Assembly (NCBI GenBank): GCA_002104935.1
Contig: MCGT01000007.1
Coordinates: 248,001 to 312,000, forward strand
Reading direction: 5' to 3'
From: Hesseltinella vesiculosa
Lineage: Eukaryota; Mucoromycota; Mucoromycetes; Mucorales; Cunninghamellaceae
DNA: 64,000 nucleotides
Part shown: one piece after another, positions 53,884 to 64,000 of the stretch
Numbering within the stretch: position 1 is the stretch's first letter
Layout of the letters: each line of letters begins with the position of its first letter
Notes under the pieces: model-generated
Databases searched by the model: none
Seen by the model: only the letters and a program-made list of their open reading frames with translations
What the model was told of the DNA's origin: nothing
Position numbers and translations under genes: made by a program

Positions 53884-56800
53884 TCACTGATGTTGTGATC
53901 GAGGAGGCGTGGGGCTCATCTCATACACGTCTCTTGAACCATGGGCAGGTGTATAGGAAGGAGGAGGCACCGACGGGCTAGGGCCATTGTACAGGCGGGG
54001 ATCGACCCAGCCGTCGGAGGGAGGCGTGGCGTACTGGCCAGGAGGAGGGTAGTGGTAACCAGCCGAGGACGCCGGCACAGTCGTGACAACGTAGCCTTCG
54101 TTCTGCAGATTTCGATAGCCGCGACCTCGAGTACAACAGCATCGCACCAAACAGAACAGCACCAGCAACCCCACCACCGCGGCCACTGGAATCACAATGT
54201 ATAAATGTTGGTTCACCCAACTTTGAATATTGGAGCCTATTTGGGAAAAAAAAAAACAATGAGACCAGGTTATGTCGAGAAAATGACACTTGCCAAAGTT
54301 TTCCATGCTGCAGCTGCCTTGTTTGCACACGCCACCAACACCACAGGTCGTGCCATCCAAAAAGTAGCCAGTGAATTGATAGCAAGTCGCAAAGCCGTGG
54401 GGGTCGGCGCAAGTCATTTGGCAGCTTCCACCTCCTGTCATGCCACCACAGGCCCGGGTGATGTTCATGGCCGAGCCACGTGCTTGGCATTGTTGGTCGC
54501 GTGAAGTGCACTGACCTGATGCACACTGTAGACCGTTGCCACAGTCTGAACCGTCTTGTTTATGGGAGTCTGTGGGACAGCTACCAGACTGACCATCGCA
54601 AACTTCTTGCACGTCACAATTGCCTGTGGATGGCCGGCATACATAACCAGACGAGCGAATCTTGCAGCTTTGACAACATCCATCGTTTGTATCTCTGGTC
54701 ATCATCAAAAATATAGAGAGAGAGATGAGCATTGATCTTTTTTCTCCTTTTCTCTTGGACTTACTCGCACTGGGCTCCGGCTTTGAATTTACAAGTGGAA
54801 GCATCACAGCAGGCAGTCGAGTTTTGGCCCACATCACAGTCTTCGCCGTTTTCTTTGATGCCATTGCCACACATGCCCAGGCCGGTGGTGCGCCTGGTAC
54901 CAGGATCTACGAAAAAAAAAAAAAAAAAAAATCTGGTTAAGGTTGCCACCAATGGCGCCTTTTTTTGATCTGACCTTGGAGACAGGTGCCCATTTTGGGA
55001 ATGAGGTTACACACGGTGGAGATAGTACAAGGGCTGAATTCACCAGCCGAGGCATTATTGACAGGGTTCATGAGGTAAGTGCCACCAGCATCACACTGGC
55101 TGGAGCTTAGTGGACAGCAGTCTTGTGTACCTCCTCGACATGTATCTGCCGTGCAATCGTGCTTGGCCCCTAATAAAATAAAAGTCGATCAATACGTTGG
55201 TCTATTCCAAGCAGGCTTTCTTTACCAAATCCGTGTCCAACTTCATGAGCCACCACTTTCCATTCATCGGCAACTATAAATGACGATAGCAATGAATGAG
55301 TTGAGGTTCTAGATCTATTTTTTTTTTTCGTTTACCGATGGACGAAACGCCTGTGCCAGAGACCGTTTGGGTCAGGCCACCGGCCGTTTGCTGTCGAGCC
55401 GTCGTTTGGCAAAGCACCTCGAGCCAGGCAATACCCAGTTCGGCACCGGTACTAAGGGAGAAAGGTGAGCTTCTTTTTGGAGGAAAAGAGAACGGGTCTT
55501 ACGGGCAGTTGGTCATCAGGTGCCACAGGCCAGCACCATCATCGCCCAGTCGAGCACGCCAAGCGCTGAAATCAGAAAGCCGGCTAGATATGCTGTAGCC
55601 ATCGGAGCAATCTTGATTCCATGCCGTGTTTTGATCAATCGACGTAGGGCAGGCGTCACCCATAAGCGTGATGTTAATCAGACCAAGACCAATGTTGAGC
55701 TGTCGTTCGTAGACAGCCGAGGCCTGGTTCCAGTCGCTGATGATCTGCGTCTTTGCTTGGGTGTCGGATTTGTAGTATCGTTGATACGTGCAGTCGGCCG
55801 CTGCACCCATGTACAGAACTAATAAAGAATGAGCCACTGTAAAAAAGGAACAACCCTGACTTACTCTTTTTCGTAGAGGGACAGCCGGGAGGAGCTCGTT
55901 TGGACAGCATCATGGATGATGCCGATAGACCGTTAAAGGAGTCATAAGCCAGAGGAGCAGGATCCAGCGCGACCAAGGCATGGGAAAGGACAGGCGGGGT
56001 CCAGGAGGGCTGCTTATTGTAGAGCAGACGGTCAAAGCCACAGCTCGGGTCGTGAACAGCCCCGTCTCGCTTTTGGACAGGCACAGTGATGGTGTCAGAG
56101 TCTCGATACACGACCATATGGATATCTTGCCGGCCCTGGTAGCGATGGTGAAGATCGGCATCGTCATCACGTTTGACCCGACGGTAGTCTCGGAGTACTT
56201 TGATTTGGTGGATATCGTTATTGACCAAGAACGAGCCTTCGACCACTGGATAATTTTGATCATGTCTAGACGAGCAACAAAAAAAAAATATTAAAAATGA
56301 CACTCCTCCTTCTCTCTCTTAAAGCAGCAAATCACTTGCCTGAAGTCATGTCGAACAAGAACACGAGCCCAACCAAGGATACCATGACCATGCTGATCCA
56401 GATCATAATCACGCCACAAGCCGATTTGGTCTTCGATCCAGCGCTGATCGGTATGGTTGGCGTGGACAACATAGCCGCGGTACACTCGGAATTCCTGTGG
56501 ATTCAGGGGTATATCTTGACCTTGGATATTGACAACAGCATCTGGATGGAAGAGATCATGATTGGGCACCAGGTGCAAGTGGTGGGTCTGGTCAAAGGCG
56601 TCCAGTGAAAGCCGTAGGATGTCGTCATGCTCGATAGAACGGGCGGAAGGCACATGATATGGGTTGGGGGTGATACTTCGTTTGCTGAAAAAAGCATCGG
56701 CCCTGGGTGCAATGTCAACCTTGACTTGATGTAAAGGCTCTACTCGTGTCCTTCGACGATTGTCTAGACTATGACCTACGACATTGACGTCAGCAAAGAA

Positions 56801-56928
56801 ATCAGACAAAGGGGATCCATGGACGGAATGGTCCATGGTGAATGGGCATGGGGGCTGTGAGGGTAAAGATTACCTTGCGCCAGACAAAGGAAAGAGAGGA
56901 CAATCCATGAATAAAAGAGATGCCTCAT
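53884..56928 (-). CDS. ADAM-type metalloprotease with disintegrin domain
   Basis: Ten exons (56928-56874, 56775-56340, 56265-55865, 55818-55503, 55451-55336, 55273-55226, 55169-54975, 54906-54765, 54694-54294, 54236-53884) add to 820 residues. A signal peptide (MRHLFYSWIVLSFLCLAQ) precedes the prodomain. The reprolysin catalytic domain contains HEVGHGFGAKHDC, the full HExxHGxxGxxHD zinc site, and a Met-turn at TYLMNPV. The disintegrin domain follows (CGNGIKENGEDCD, KAGAQCEDTNDGCCQSC, CRPSTGNCDVQEVCDG). Next come a Cys-rich region, a transmembrane helix (HLYIVIPVAAVVGLLVLFCL) with CCC at its inner edge, and a Pro/Tyr-rich cytosolic tail. It should be a membrane-anchored sheddase in the secretory pathway. 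Two introns use GC donors. Confidence 0.93.
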
Positions 56929-57401
56929 TTTCCTACAGGGATGTTCAACAACTGCAAAAAGAAAAGAAAAAAGAAAAAAAGGCTGGAAAAAAAAAGGGGG
57001 GTGGGGTGGAAAAAAGGGAACGAAAAGAACTTGCAGAATGTTTGACGGTTTTGCTGAGCGATTTCCAGGTAAAGCCCAACTTTGGCTTTTCTTTTTTTAG
57101 CAACTTGTCCTACTTGACAGCGAGCTCACACTTGCTCTTTCGAACCTTTTCTTTGTGCACCTTTTTGACCCGATACATCAGCCGGCTGCAAGCCCATCTT
57201 GGCATGGGCTCCTGCCGGTAGTCACTCGGGCCTTCTCCACTGCTCATCCAAGTAGACTACCCCTCATCTGTATCGCATTTTCGTTCTGACTTTGTCAAAC
57301 AAAGAGGTCATCGGCCAGAAGCACCCGATTACCAAATTTAGCATACAATTAAGTGCATGGTTGAAGCCACAGACCCCCCCCCCCAGCGAAGCATAATGAG
57401 A
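56929..57401. other. Intergenic, ADAM promoter side
   Basis: Begins with A/G-rich sequence next to the ADAM start (56945-57015) and ends with a C-run (57376-57385) just past the next gene. No gene seen. Confidence 0.4.
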
Positions 57402-58582
57402 CTACCGGACAACTTCGATCTGCTCAAGACCGTCGTAGATGGTGTCGAAGAAGCGCCAAATGTGCATATTGTACCATTGTTCCAAATGAGGGTGTTGCAG
57501 ATCGTTTGATTCATAGAGACGCACTAAATTGTAAACGGTATTTCGGACCCAGTCGAAATCACCATGGGTAATGCTGTCATAATGTTCATCCCAAGGCTGT
57601 TTTGTCAGGATCGCTTGACGCAGATCGGTGGTATTGTTTTTGTTGAATGAATTGATATAATCGCGCAGCTGTTCTGGAATATCTGGGAATGCCTTTTTGC
57701 TCGTATCGCTAATTTCCTCTAACTCTGCTTGGCAGAACACGTTGTGATGAATATACGATACATCTGAGGGATCAATAATGAACGAGTGGCATATGTGTTC
57801 AGTCGTGCATTTCATTCCAAAAGTATAAAGGGCGTCTTCCGCCCGCTTTCCTGATTGCAAGACCCATTTTTTCGTGCCATCCATGGATTGGAAAGTCTGG
57901 GTAAAATTTCTTTTCAAGTTGGCCATGTCGTCATCAGACGGCACCTGACATTGACATTTCAAAAAAAAAAAAAAAAAAAAGGATGAACAATCGAGAATCT
58001 ATACAACGCGTCACCCACTTACGATCTTCGATTGCTTTGCGTCGCGCTGATCTGGGTTGTCGCCGATGTCGTCATTCGTGAAAGGTCTTTTGTCCCCGGA
58101 AGCGGTGCTTGCCTGTTGATGAAAGCACGAGTGTCAGTAATCGCGGCTCGCTTCGGCTATCTTTTTACCTCAGCTCGCAGAATATTGTTGTTTTGGACAC
58201 CAACGACTTTACCGTAATTCTTATCAAAAGAGATTGAGGCTCCCCTTTCTGGTGCTAGTTTTGTTCCAGCCTGAAGAGACAAATGTTCGAGTTTGATTTA
58301 TCGCTTTCATCAATACGAATATAGACTTACTTCAATGTTATCCAGCATTTTGTTTACAGATCGGTTGACTCCGGGTTTCCTCTTTGCAAAGTCAAGCAGG
58401 TCAGTCTTCATAATTGCCACCAACTGCTTGCTGGTCAAGTCCCTATGTTTTCGTTGATAAATGTCTAGAAGGTCCGCCAATTGCTAATCTTTTGGTGGTA
58501 TTTGATACAAATAATCCTTGGCAAATCTTATCGTAGAAGAAGCTGCTGGCGATTTACTCTGCATTTCACTCCTTTGTGCCAT
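57402..58582 (-). pseudogene. Mucorales-family hypothetical gene with one in-frame TAG
   Basis: Four exons on the minus strand (58582-58331, 58270-58169, 58112-58023, 57944-57402) join in frame to 329 codons from ATG to TAG. The single defect is a TAG at codon 33 (58486-58484), between IPPKD and QLADLLDIYQRKHRD; the frame is otherwise intact on both sides. The last exon holds PWDEHYDSITHGDFDWVRNT and LEQWYNMHIWRFFDTIYDG, similar to a hypothetical-protein family that I recall as repeated in Mucorales genomes. The stop could be a recent CAG-to-TAG change or a sequencing error. Alternatively, translation could begin at the Met of MKTDLLDFAKRKPG. Function unknown; nothing suggests an enzyme. Confidence 0.65.
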
Positions 58583-58805
58583 GCTTGACAGAAAACCGGA
58601 CAAGGAAAAGGATCATAAAGAGCGCCAGTGCCTCCGTTTCAAGTTGGATATCTATTTTTTTTCAGCCAATCAAAGGGGTGCTTGGCGTCACCAGGAAGAA
58701 CTTCATTTGCCATTCGCTATTTTTTTTTTTCTCATGTTGTGGTCTTTTGTCTTCTTCATTTGATTTAACAACTTCCTTTTATTTATCTGATGAGGGGCCG
58801 GTTCT
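58583..58805. other. Upstream flank of the family gene
   Basis: Probable promoter side of the gene at 57402-58582 (minus). T-runs at 58649-58656 and 58721-58730. No separate gene. Confidence 0.35.
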
Positions 58806-59375
58806 TCAGCAAACATCTATAACGAATTTCGCTGTTCCCTCGATGCATTGCACCCTTGGTTGCCATCCTGATGTATGCTCTTCATGATTGCCATCTCTCT
58901 GTTTTTTAATTGGTTGATGGAAACACAACGTGAAGTTTGTATGTCGTGGTATGCATCCTTGCCTATCCCCCTTTTGGCTATCACAGCGCAATTGCGTGGT
59001 TTAGGGCCCGGTACTTTGCATTTGAGAGCAAGAATTTCAAATCGATCCATTTGGTACGGAACATGATGTCTGGATGCATTGCTTTAAACATTTTCTTGAT
59101 AGGGAATCAAGCAAACACCTCGCTGGTGATGAGCCTATTGGGCCAGTTCTTCTGTGAACATCTATGAAAACTTCGTTGTTCCCTCGATGCATTGCACCCT
59201 TGGTTGCCATCCTGATGTATGCTCTTCATGATTGCCATCTCTCTGTTTTTTAATTGGTTGATGGAAACACAACGTGAAGTTTGTATGTCGTGGTATGCAT
59301 CTTGCCTATCTCCCTTTTGGCTATCACAGCGCAATTGCGTGGTTTAGGGCCCGGTACTTTGCATTTGAGAGCAGA
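58806..59375. repeat. Direct tandem duplication, ~344-bp period
   Basis: The block starting gttccctcgatgcattgcac occurs at 58835 and again at 59179. It continues almost identically for about 200 bp through gccatcctgatgtatgctcttc, ggttgatggaaacacaacg, gtatgtcgtggtatgcatc and gtttagggcccggtactttg to about 59034 and 59372. The edges are more diverged (caaacatctataacgaattt against tgaacatctatgaaaacttc), so the duplicated unit is longer than the identical core. The spacer between cores is 145 bp. Neither copy has a convincing long frame. Confidence 0.85.
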
Positions 59376-59982
59376 AAATCTCATAGAAGATTGTCCTGGC
59401 CATGTTAGAATCAATTTGGTATGATACGAAGTGTAATCTGTGTCATATTTTTTATTTTTTTTTCTTCATATTCACGGATGATGAGGTGATATCCATAATT
59501 TCGGGTTGAAATAGGTACCTTGTGTCTCCCTTGCTCCTGTTGTGATAATGATTTTAGCTTCTGATCGAAGAGAGCGATTGTACTGGACCCACTTACCGAT
59601 GCTCTTGCCAGCATGAGCACTATTGTAATCCTGTTTCCTTCTTTTAAAATTCAAGTACGTTTTAAATTAGTTGGTCCGTAACTAACATTCTTCATTCTGA
59701 TCAACAATATAGTCCATGGGCTCAGGACCACCATTCTTATCAATAACATTCCCATGTCCATCTTCATATAGAGATATCGTAAAGTAAAGAAATATCGTAA
59801 AGCACAGCAAGCAACAAGCGCATTGCATTTTTCATTGATGTTGATTATGGTTGACCAACGACGTCCAGCTTTAATGGGCCAGTGACATTGATTTTGATTG
59901 GCTGTGACATAACTTAATTGGCATCACTGCAGCTCTCTTGGGTTTGGGAAAACCGCGCCTCTCCCCTCTTCTTTCTTTTTCA
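59376..59982. other. Intergenic upstream of the GT4 gene
   Basis: About 0.6 kb, AT-rich, with a repeated gatatcgtaaagtaaagaaatatcgtaaag motif (59772-59800). A CT-rich leader (cctcttctttctttttcA) precedes the start at 59983. No gene seen. Confidence 0.4.
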
Positions 59983-61429
59983 ATGCGAATTCTTATTGTG
60001 GCCGAGGTAAACGAAAGAGACAATGGCGATACCCTTCCAACTGACGAAATAACAAACGATCTCCTAACATTACTGGGATGCTATTTTATATAGAGGTAAA
60101 AAAAAAAAAAAAAAAAAAAGGGGAAAAAACCTTCTTCATGGGCGCCTCATTTCAAACTTCATGGCTAGTTTTCTTCCAAAGGTGGATGGCGTGACAAGAA
60201 CCATTGCCAAGTTGTTAGAATATCTCGAAGAGCAGGGCCATCAGGTCATGATGTTCTGTCCTGAAAGCGGCCATTCGCATTATGCAGGCGCCGAACTGGT
60301 CGGCACTCGGGGCATCCCGTTCTTACCCTACCCTGAACTTAGCCTTAACCTCTGGCGACCAACCTTTACCGACAAACTCCTGGCCTTTGAACCCGACGTC
60401 ATTCATCTGGTTGACCCAGTTTGGCTGGGAGCAGCGGCCTTGGCCGTGTGCAAGATCTTCCAACAGGACCGCCTTGCCGCGATCCCCATCGTCGCCTCTT
60501 ACCATACCAACCTCGCCACCTACTGCCATCACTTTGGCTGGGGCCTGTTCTCGCCCTTGATGTGGCGCTGGAATCTGTTCTGCCACTCGTATTGCCGCTA
60601 CACTGTCTGCCCCTCGCCTTCCACCAAGGACATGCTTCTCACCCATGGCTTCCACAATGTCCGGTTGTGGCCGCGAGGCGTCAGCATGACCCGCTTTTCT
60701 CCTCGCCACCGAAGCCAAGACGTGCGCTCCTCGGTCTTTTTCGCCAACTCCTCAGCTGCCAACCACAAACAGGCCATTCTCTACGTCGGCCGGGTCTCGC
60801 ACGAAAAAAACCTAAAGATGATCATCGACACTTATCAACACATGGATCACGCGCGCTGCCACCTGGTCATCATCGGCGATGGTCCGGCCAAAGACGCTCT
60901 GAAGCAAACCTGCGCCCAGCGCCGTCTGTCCGTCACTTTCACCGGCTACTTGTTTGGCCATGACCTTGCTGCCGCCTTTGCATCGGCCGATCTGTTTGTG
61001 TTCCCCTCCACCACCGAGACCTTTGGCCAGGTCGTGCTGGAAGCCATGAGTTCCGGATTGCCTGTGTGCGCCCTGCTGGCAGAAGGCGTGCGCGATCTGG
61101 TGCAGCATGGCCACACCGGGTTGCTCCTCGACACCCATGCGTCGTACGAGCACCAATGCCTCCAATACCGGCGGGATTGGGAAGCCATCCTTTACAATCC
61201 AGTCAAGCGCCAGCAGATGGCCGCCATGGCTGTGGAAGCCGCCAAAGCCTATACCTGGCCCAATGCTCTGGAACGAATGGTTCAAGTGTACAAAGACGCC
61301 GTGCGTTCTGACCACGAAGCCTCCCTCTCCACTGCCACGACCACCTGTGCCTCGCCGTCCACAGATCAGCCCACCGTCATCGATATGAAGGATGCCTCGC
61401 ACGACCCCCAGTCGTTCAACCCCACTTGA
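59983..61429 (+). CDS. GT4 glycosyltransferase, SQD2-like, with an apparent 2-nt micro-exon
   Basis: The protein reads MRILIVAE (exon 59983-60006), then Ser split over a 2-nt exon AG at 60094-60095, then FLPKVDGVTRTIAKLLEYLE from 60169. Total coding length 1287 nt = 428 residues, in frame only with the micro-exon. The GT-B fold is clear: FEPDVIHLVDPVWLG, ASYHTN, then the nucleotide-sugar half with ILYVGRVSHEKNLKM, VIIGDGPAKDAL and the ExFGxxxxEAM motif (TETFGQVVLEAMSSGLPVCA). Close relatives are sulfoquinovosyl- or mannosyltransferase-like enzymes; the fungal acceptor is unknown. The first intron has a CTAAC branch-like site. No signal peptide, so it is probably cytosolic or membrane-associated. 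Confidence 0.85.
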
Positions 61430-61594
61430 ACAGACATCCTTCTTAATAAACCACGTTACTTATCTGACTGGCCCTGCCTCTTTGGTAGAAAGAAACGGCG
61501 CATTGGGCCGGAGAAAAAAGCAGCGATCTCAACCTCCGCTTGTCAAAAAAAAAAAAGGCGTTTCTTTCCTCTTTCCCCTTTACTGTACAAACGA

Positions 61595-63445
61595 ATGTCC
61601 AGCGAAAAAGAAACTGTACAGCTTGGTATTATTGGCGCTGGTGGCATGGGTCGCTTTTATGCCCAGCGATTCTCTGCTGCCGGGTGGAAAAAGTAAGAGC
61701 AGAGCATGTTTTTTTTTTTTTTTTACAAAAAAAAAGATTCAATGCCATGCTGACCGTTTTCTCGTTTTCGTTTTCTCGTTTTATAAAGTGTATTCGTCTG
61801 TGATTTACCATCCAAATACGAAACATTACGCGAAGAATATAAAGGTAGGCATGCAAATAAGACCTGCATAAAACATTAACATGGGATGGATGTAGACAGC
61901 CCCATTCAAGTGCTCAAGGATGGCTTTCATGTATCGAGGCAGTGCGATTGGATCATGTATGCTGTGGAAGCTGAATATATTGAAGCCGTCGTCGAAAAAT
62001 TTGGTCCAGGTAACCCATATGGACCCTCATTGCTCACCACCTTTTTCGTTGACATGATTTCTCTTTGTAGCCACGAAAATGGGCGCCATTGTGTCAGGAC
62101 AGGTCAGTGGCGGAAACAAAAGCATGGGCAGAGAAAAGCGCTGACCTCTTCGGTCTCACCATTTAGACGTCGGTCAAGATGCCAGAAATCACTGCCTTTC
62201 GAAAACATTTGCCAGAAGATGTGCACATTGTATCGTGTCACTCCATGCATGGGCCAGGCGTCAATCCCAAGGGCCAGCCTCTAGTGGTGATCCGTGAACG
62301 CGCGACAGACCAAGTCTATGACCTGGTGCTGCGCATCCTTTCTTGCTTTGAATCCAACATGGTGCACCTGTCGGCCCAAGAACACGATCGCATCACAGCC
62401 GATACCCAAGCTGTCACCCATGCTGCATTCCTCAGGTAACAAAAAACAGCCGCTCCTTCCCAGATTCCTTAACCATTTTCAATGAATCTCTAGTATGGGC
62501 AGCGCCTGGAAGGCAAACAGCCAATTCCCTGTAGGTCACCATTTTTTTAAAAAAAAAATGTACTCAACAGCTGCCTTTTCGATGGTAGTGGCTCGTACCT
62601 CATTTTGTCGGTGGGATTGAAAATGTCAAGGTGAATGTGGCCATGCGCATCTATAGCAACAAATGGCACGTGTATGCAGGTAATTCTCACCAGGAAAAAA
62701 ATGAACCTGGTAGTGGAATAACTTATGTTTCCGTAGGACTCGCCATTATGAACCCTGTGGCCAAGGATCAAATCTTCCAATACGCCCGATCTGTGGCAGA
62801 CCTGTTCAAACTGATGATCAAGGAAAAGGAAGAAGAATTCCGTCAACGTGTCCATGCTGTGAGTCATCCTCCTTTTTTGGCGAGCATGCCAACTCACTCT
62901 ACATGACCTTAGGGCCGCGACTTTGTGTTTGGAGGATCCCAAAAAGACCACGCACCGATTTTGCTGTCGGACGAAATCTTGGACGAATACTCGCTTTCGA
63001 AAATTCCTCGGGAACAACGCCAACCCAACTCACACTTATCGTTACTGGCCATGGTCGACTGCTGGTATACCTTGGGCCTCAACCCTTATGAACACATGGT
63101 GTGCCAGACACCACTGTTCCGTCTTTGGATGTAAGCCTGTCTACGTCAAAATGAGATCTCATTCTCTTTCTGTTGCACAGGGGCATCACGGAGTATTTGT
63201 TTCGAAATGATAGCATGTTGGAAGATACCATCCAGGCAGCCCTTTACCGCAAGGAAACGCGATCGGACGATATGGAATTTGTCACCTGTGCTCGAGGCTG
63301 GGCCGAATGTGTCGACTTGGGCAGTATGCATGCTTACGAAAAACGATTCACCGACACCGCCTCATTTTTCCAAGACCGGTTTGCCGAGAGCAATGTTGTT
63401 GGCAACAAAATGATTGCCATGATATCCAAAAATATTGTAGATTAG
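61595..63445 (+). CDS. TYR1: Prephenate dehydrogenase (Tyr1)
   Basis: Ten exons (61595-61692, 61789-61844, 61896-62009, 62071-62102, 62167-62435, 62494-62530, 62589-62679, 62737-62858, 62913-63130, 63181-63445) give 433 residues with phases that close exactly. The Rossmann start is QLGIIGAGGMGRFYAQRF with GxGGMG for NAD(P). It is followed by NVFVCDLPSKYETLREEY. Later come SCHSMHGPGVNPKGQ, ADTQAVTHAAFLSMG, and FVGGIENVKVNVAMRIYSNK. It converts prephenate to 4-hydroxyphenylpyruvate in tyrosine synthesis. The start is 165 bp after the GT4 stop. The minisatellite begins 72 bp after its stop. Confidence 0.93.
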
Positions 63446-63516
63446 TCCCAAAGATCATTCTAAAAAAAAATAAACGAGCATGACCAACGCGCCATCATCG
63501 AGGACAGCAGGTTGCC

Positions 63517-64000
63517 ATGCGCACTTGCTGGCTAACTTGCTCAAAATGCGCACTTGCTGGCTAACTCGGTCAAAATGCGCACTTGCTGGCTAACTTGCTA
63601 AAAATGCGCAACTTGCTGGCTAACTCGATCAAAATGCGCACTTGCTGGCTAACTTGCTAAAAATGCGCACTTGCTGGCTAACTCGATTAAAATACGCACT
63701 TGCTGGCTAACTTGCTAAAAATGCGCAACTTGCTGGCTAACTCGATCAAAATGCGCACTTGCTGGCTAACTCGGTCAAAATGCGCACTTGCTGGCTAACT
63801 TGCTAAAAATGCGCACTTGCTGGCTAACTCGGTCAAAATGCGCACTTGCTGGCTAACTTGCTAAAAATGCGCACTTGCTGGCTAACTCGGTCAAAATGCG
63901 CACTTGCTGGCTAACTCGGTCAAAATGCGCACTTGCTGGCTAACTTGCTAAAAATGCGCAACTTGCTGGCTAACTTGCTCAAAATGCGCAACTTGCTGGC
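63517..64000 (+). repeat. 28/29-bp minisatellite running off the window end
   Basis: About 17 copies of a unit with core atgcgcacttgctggctaac, the last one cut by the window end. Two unit types differ after the core: one continues ttgct(a/c)aaa, the other tcg(g/a)tcaaa, and they largely alternate, giving a ~57-bp higher-order period. Several copies carry an extra A (gcgcaacttgc). The 28/29 mix rules out one coding frame. Total array length is unknown. Confidence 0.95.

Overview
The window looks like nuclear DNA of a filamentous fungus, most likely Mucoromycota (Mucorales or a close relative). Genes are densely packed on both strands and intron-rich, with introns of about 45-100 bp. GTAAG-type donors and long T-runs before the AG acceptors are typical. 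Two decayed genes (3906-5074 and 57402-58582) resemble hypothetical proteins that I recall as multi-copy families in Mucorales. No bacterial operon structure, rRNA or CRISPR array is present. Exon ends were read by eye; for most multi-exon genes I checked that the phases add up to an intact frame, so single-base errors are possible but the gene models are mostly self-consistent.

Layout. 1-6.6 kb: a 5'-truncated Myb-repeat protein, a secreted GPI-type periplasmic-binding-protein-like protein, a degenerate Mucorales-family pseudogene next to a repeat fragment, and the ribosomal assembly chaperone ACL4. 6.6-12.7 kb is gene-poor, with a small Myb/SANT protein and a MAPEG-like membrane protein. 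12.7-21.8 kb: EB1 (minus), dolichyl-diphosphatase (minus), ELP4 (plus), an unusual GT31-like/GT34 double glycosyltransferase with an apparent frameshift, and a ten-exon PTR2 peptide transporter. 21.8-27.4 kb is a 5.5-kb gene desert holding a ~0.78-kb inverted-repeat (MITE-like) element.

27.4-43.4 kb is dense: FHA-RING ubiquitin ligase, PRCC-like protein, mitochondrial uS2, tRNA-Gln(CUG), RPB10, an unknown 115-aa protein, HMG-CoA lyase with mitochondrial and peroxisomal-type signals, SEN2, SEM1/DSS1, SEC17, a coiled-coil protein, a PHO13-type HAD phosphatase and a TMEM242-family protein. 43.4-46.7 kb is another gene-poor stretch. 46.7-57 kb: an SKT5-like Sel1-repeat protein, an acidic single-pass membrane protein, a TBL1/SIF2-like LisH-WD40 protein, mitochondrial GrpE (MGE1) and an ADAM metalloprotease. 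57.4-64 kb: a family gene interrupted by one in-frame TAG, a ~344-bp tandem duplication, an SQD2-like GT4 glycosyltransferase with an apparent 2-nt micro-exon, TYR1, and a 28/29-bp minisatellite running off the window end.

The genes are mostly unrelated housekeeping functions (transcription, tRNA processing and modification, translation, protein import and turnover, trafficking, cell wall and glycosylation, amino-acid metabolism). Several head-to-head pairs share short intergenic promoters: DOLPP1/ELP4, PRCC/uS2m, RPB10/unknown and TBL1/MGE1. I found no clear gene cluster. The most unusual features are splicing-related: a 2-nt micro-exon, a 14-nt internal exon, 8-, 15- and 24-nt terminal exons, and three GC-AG introns.
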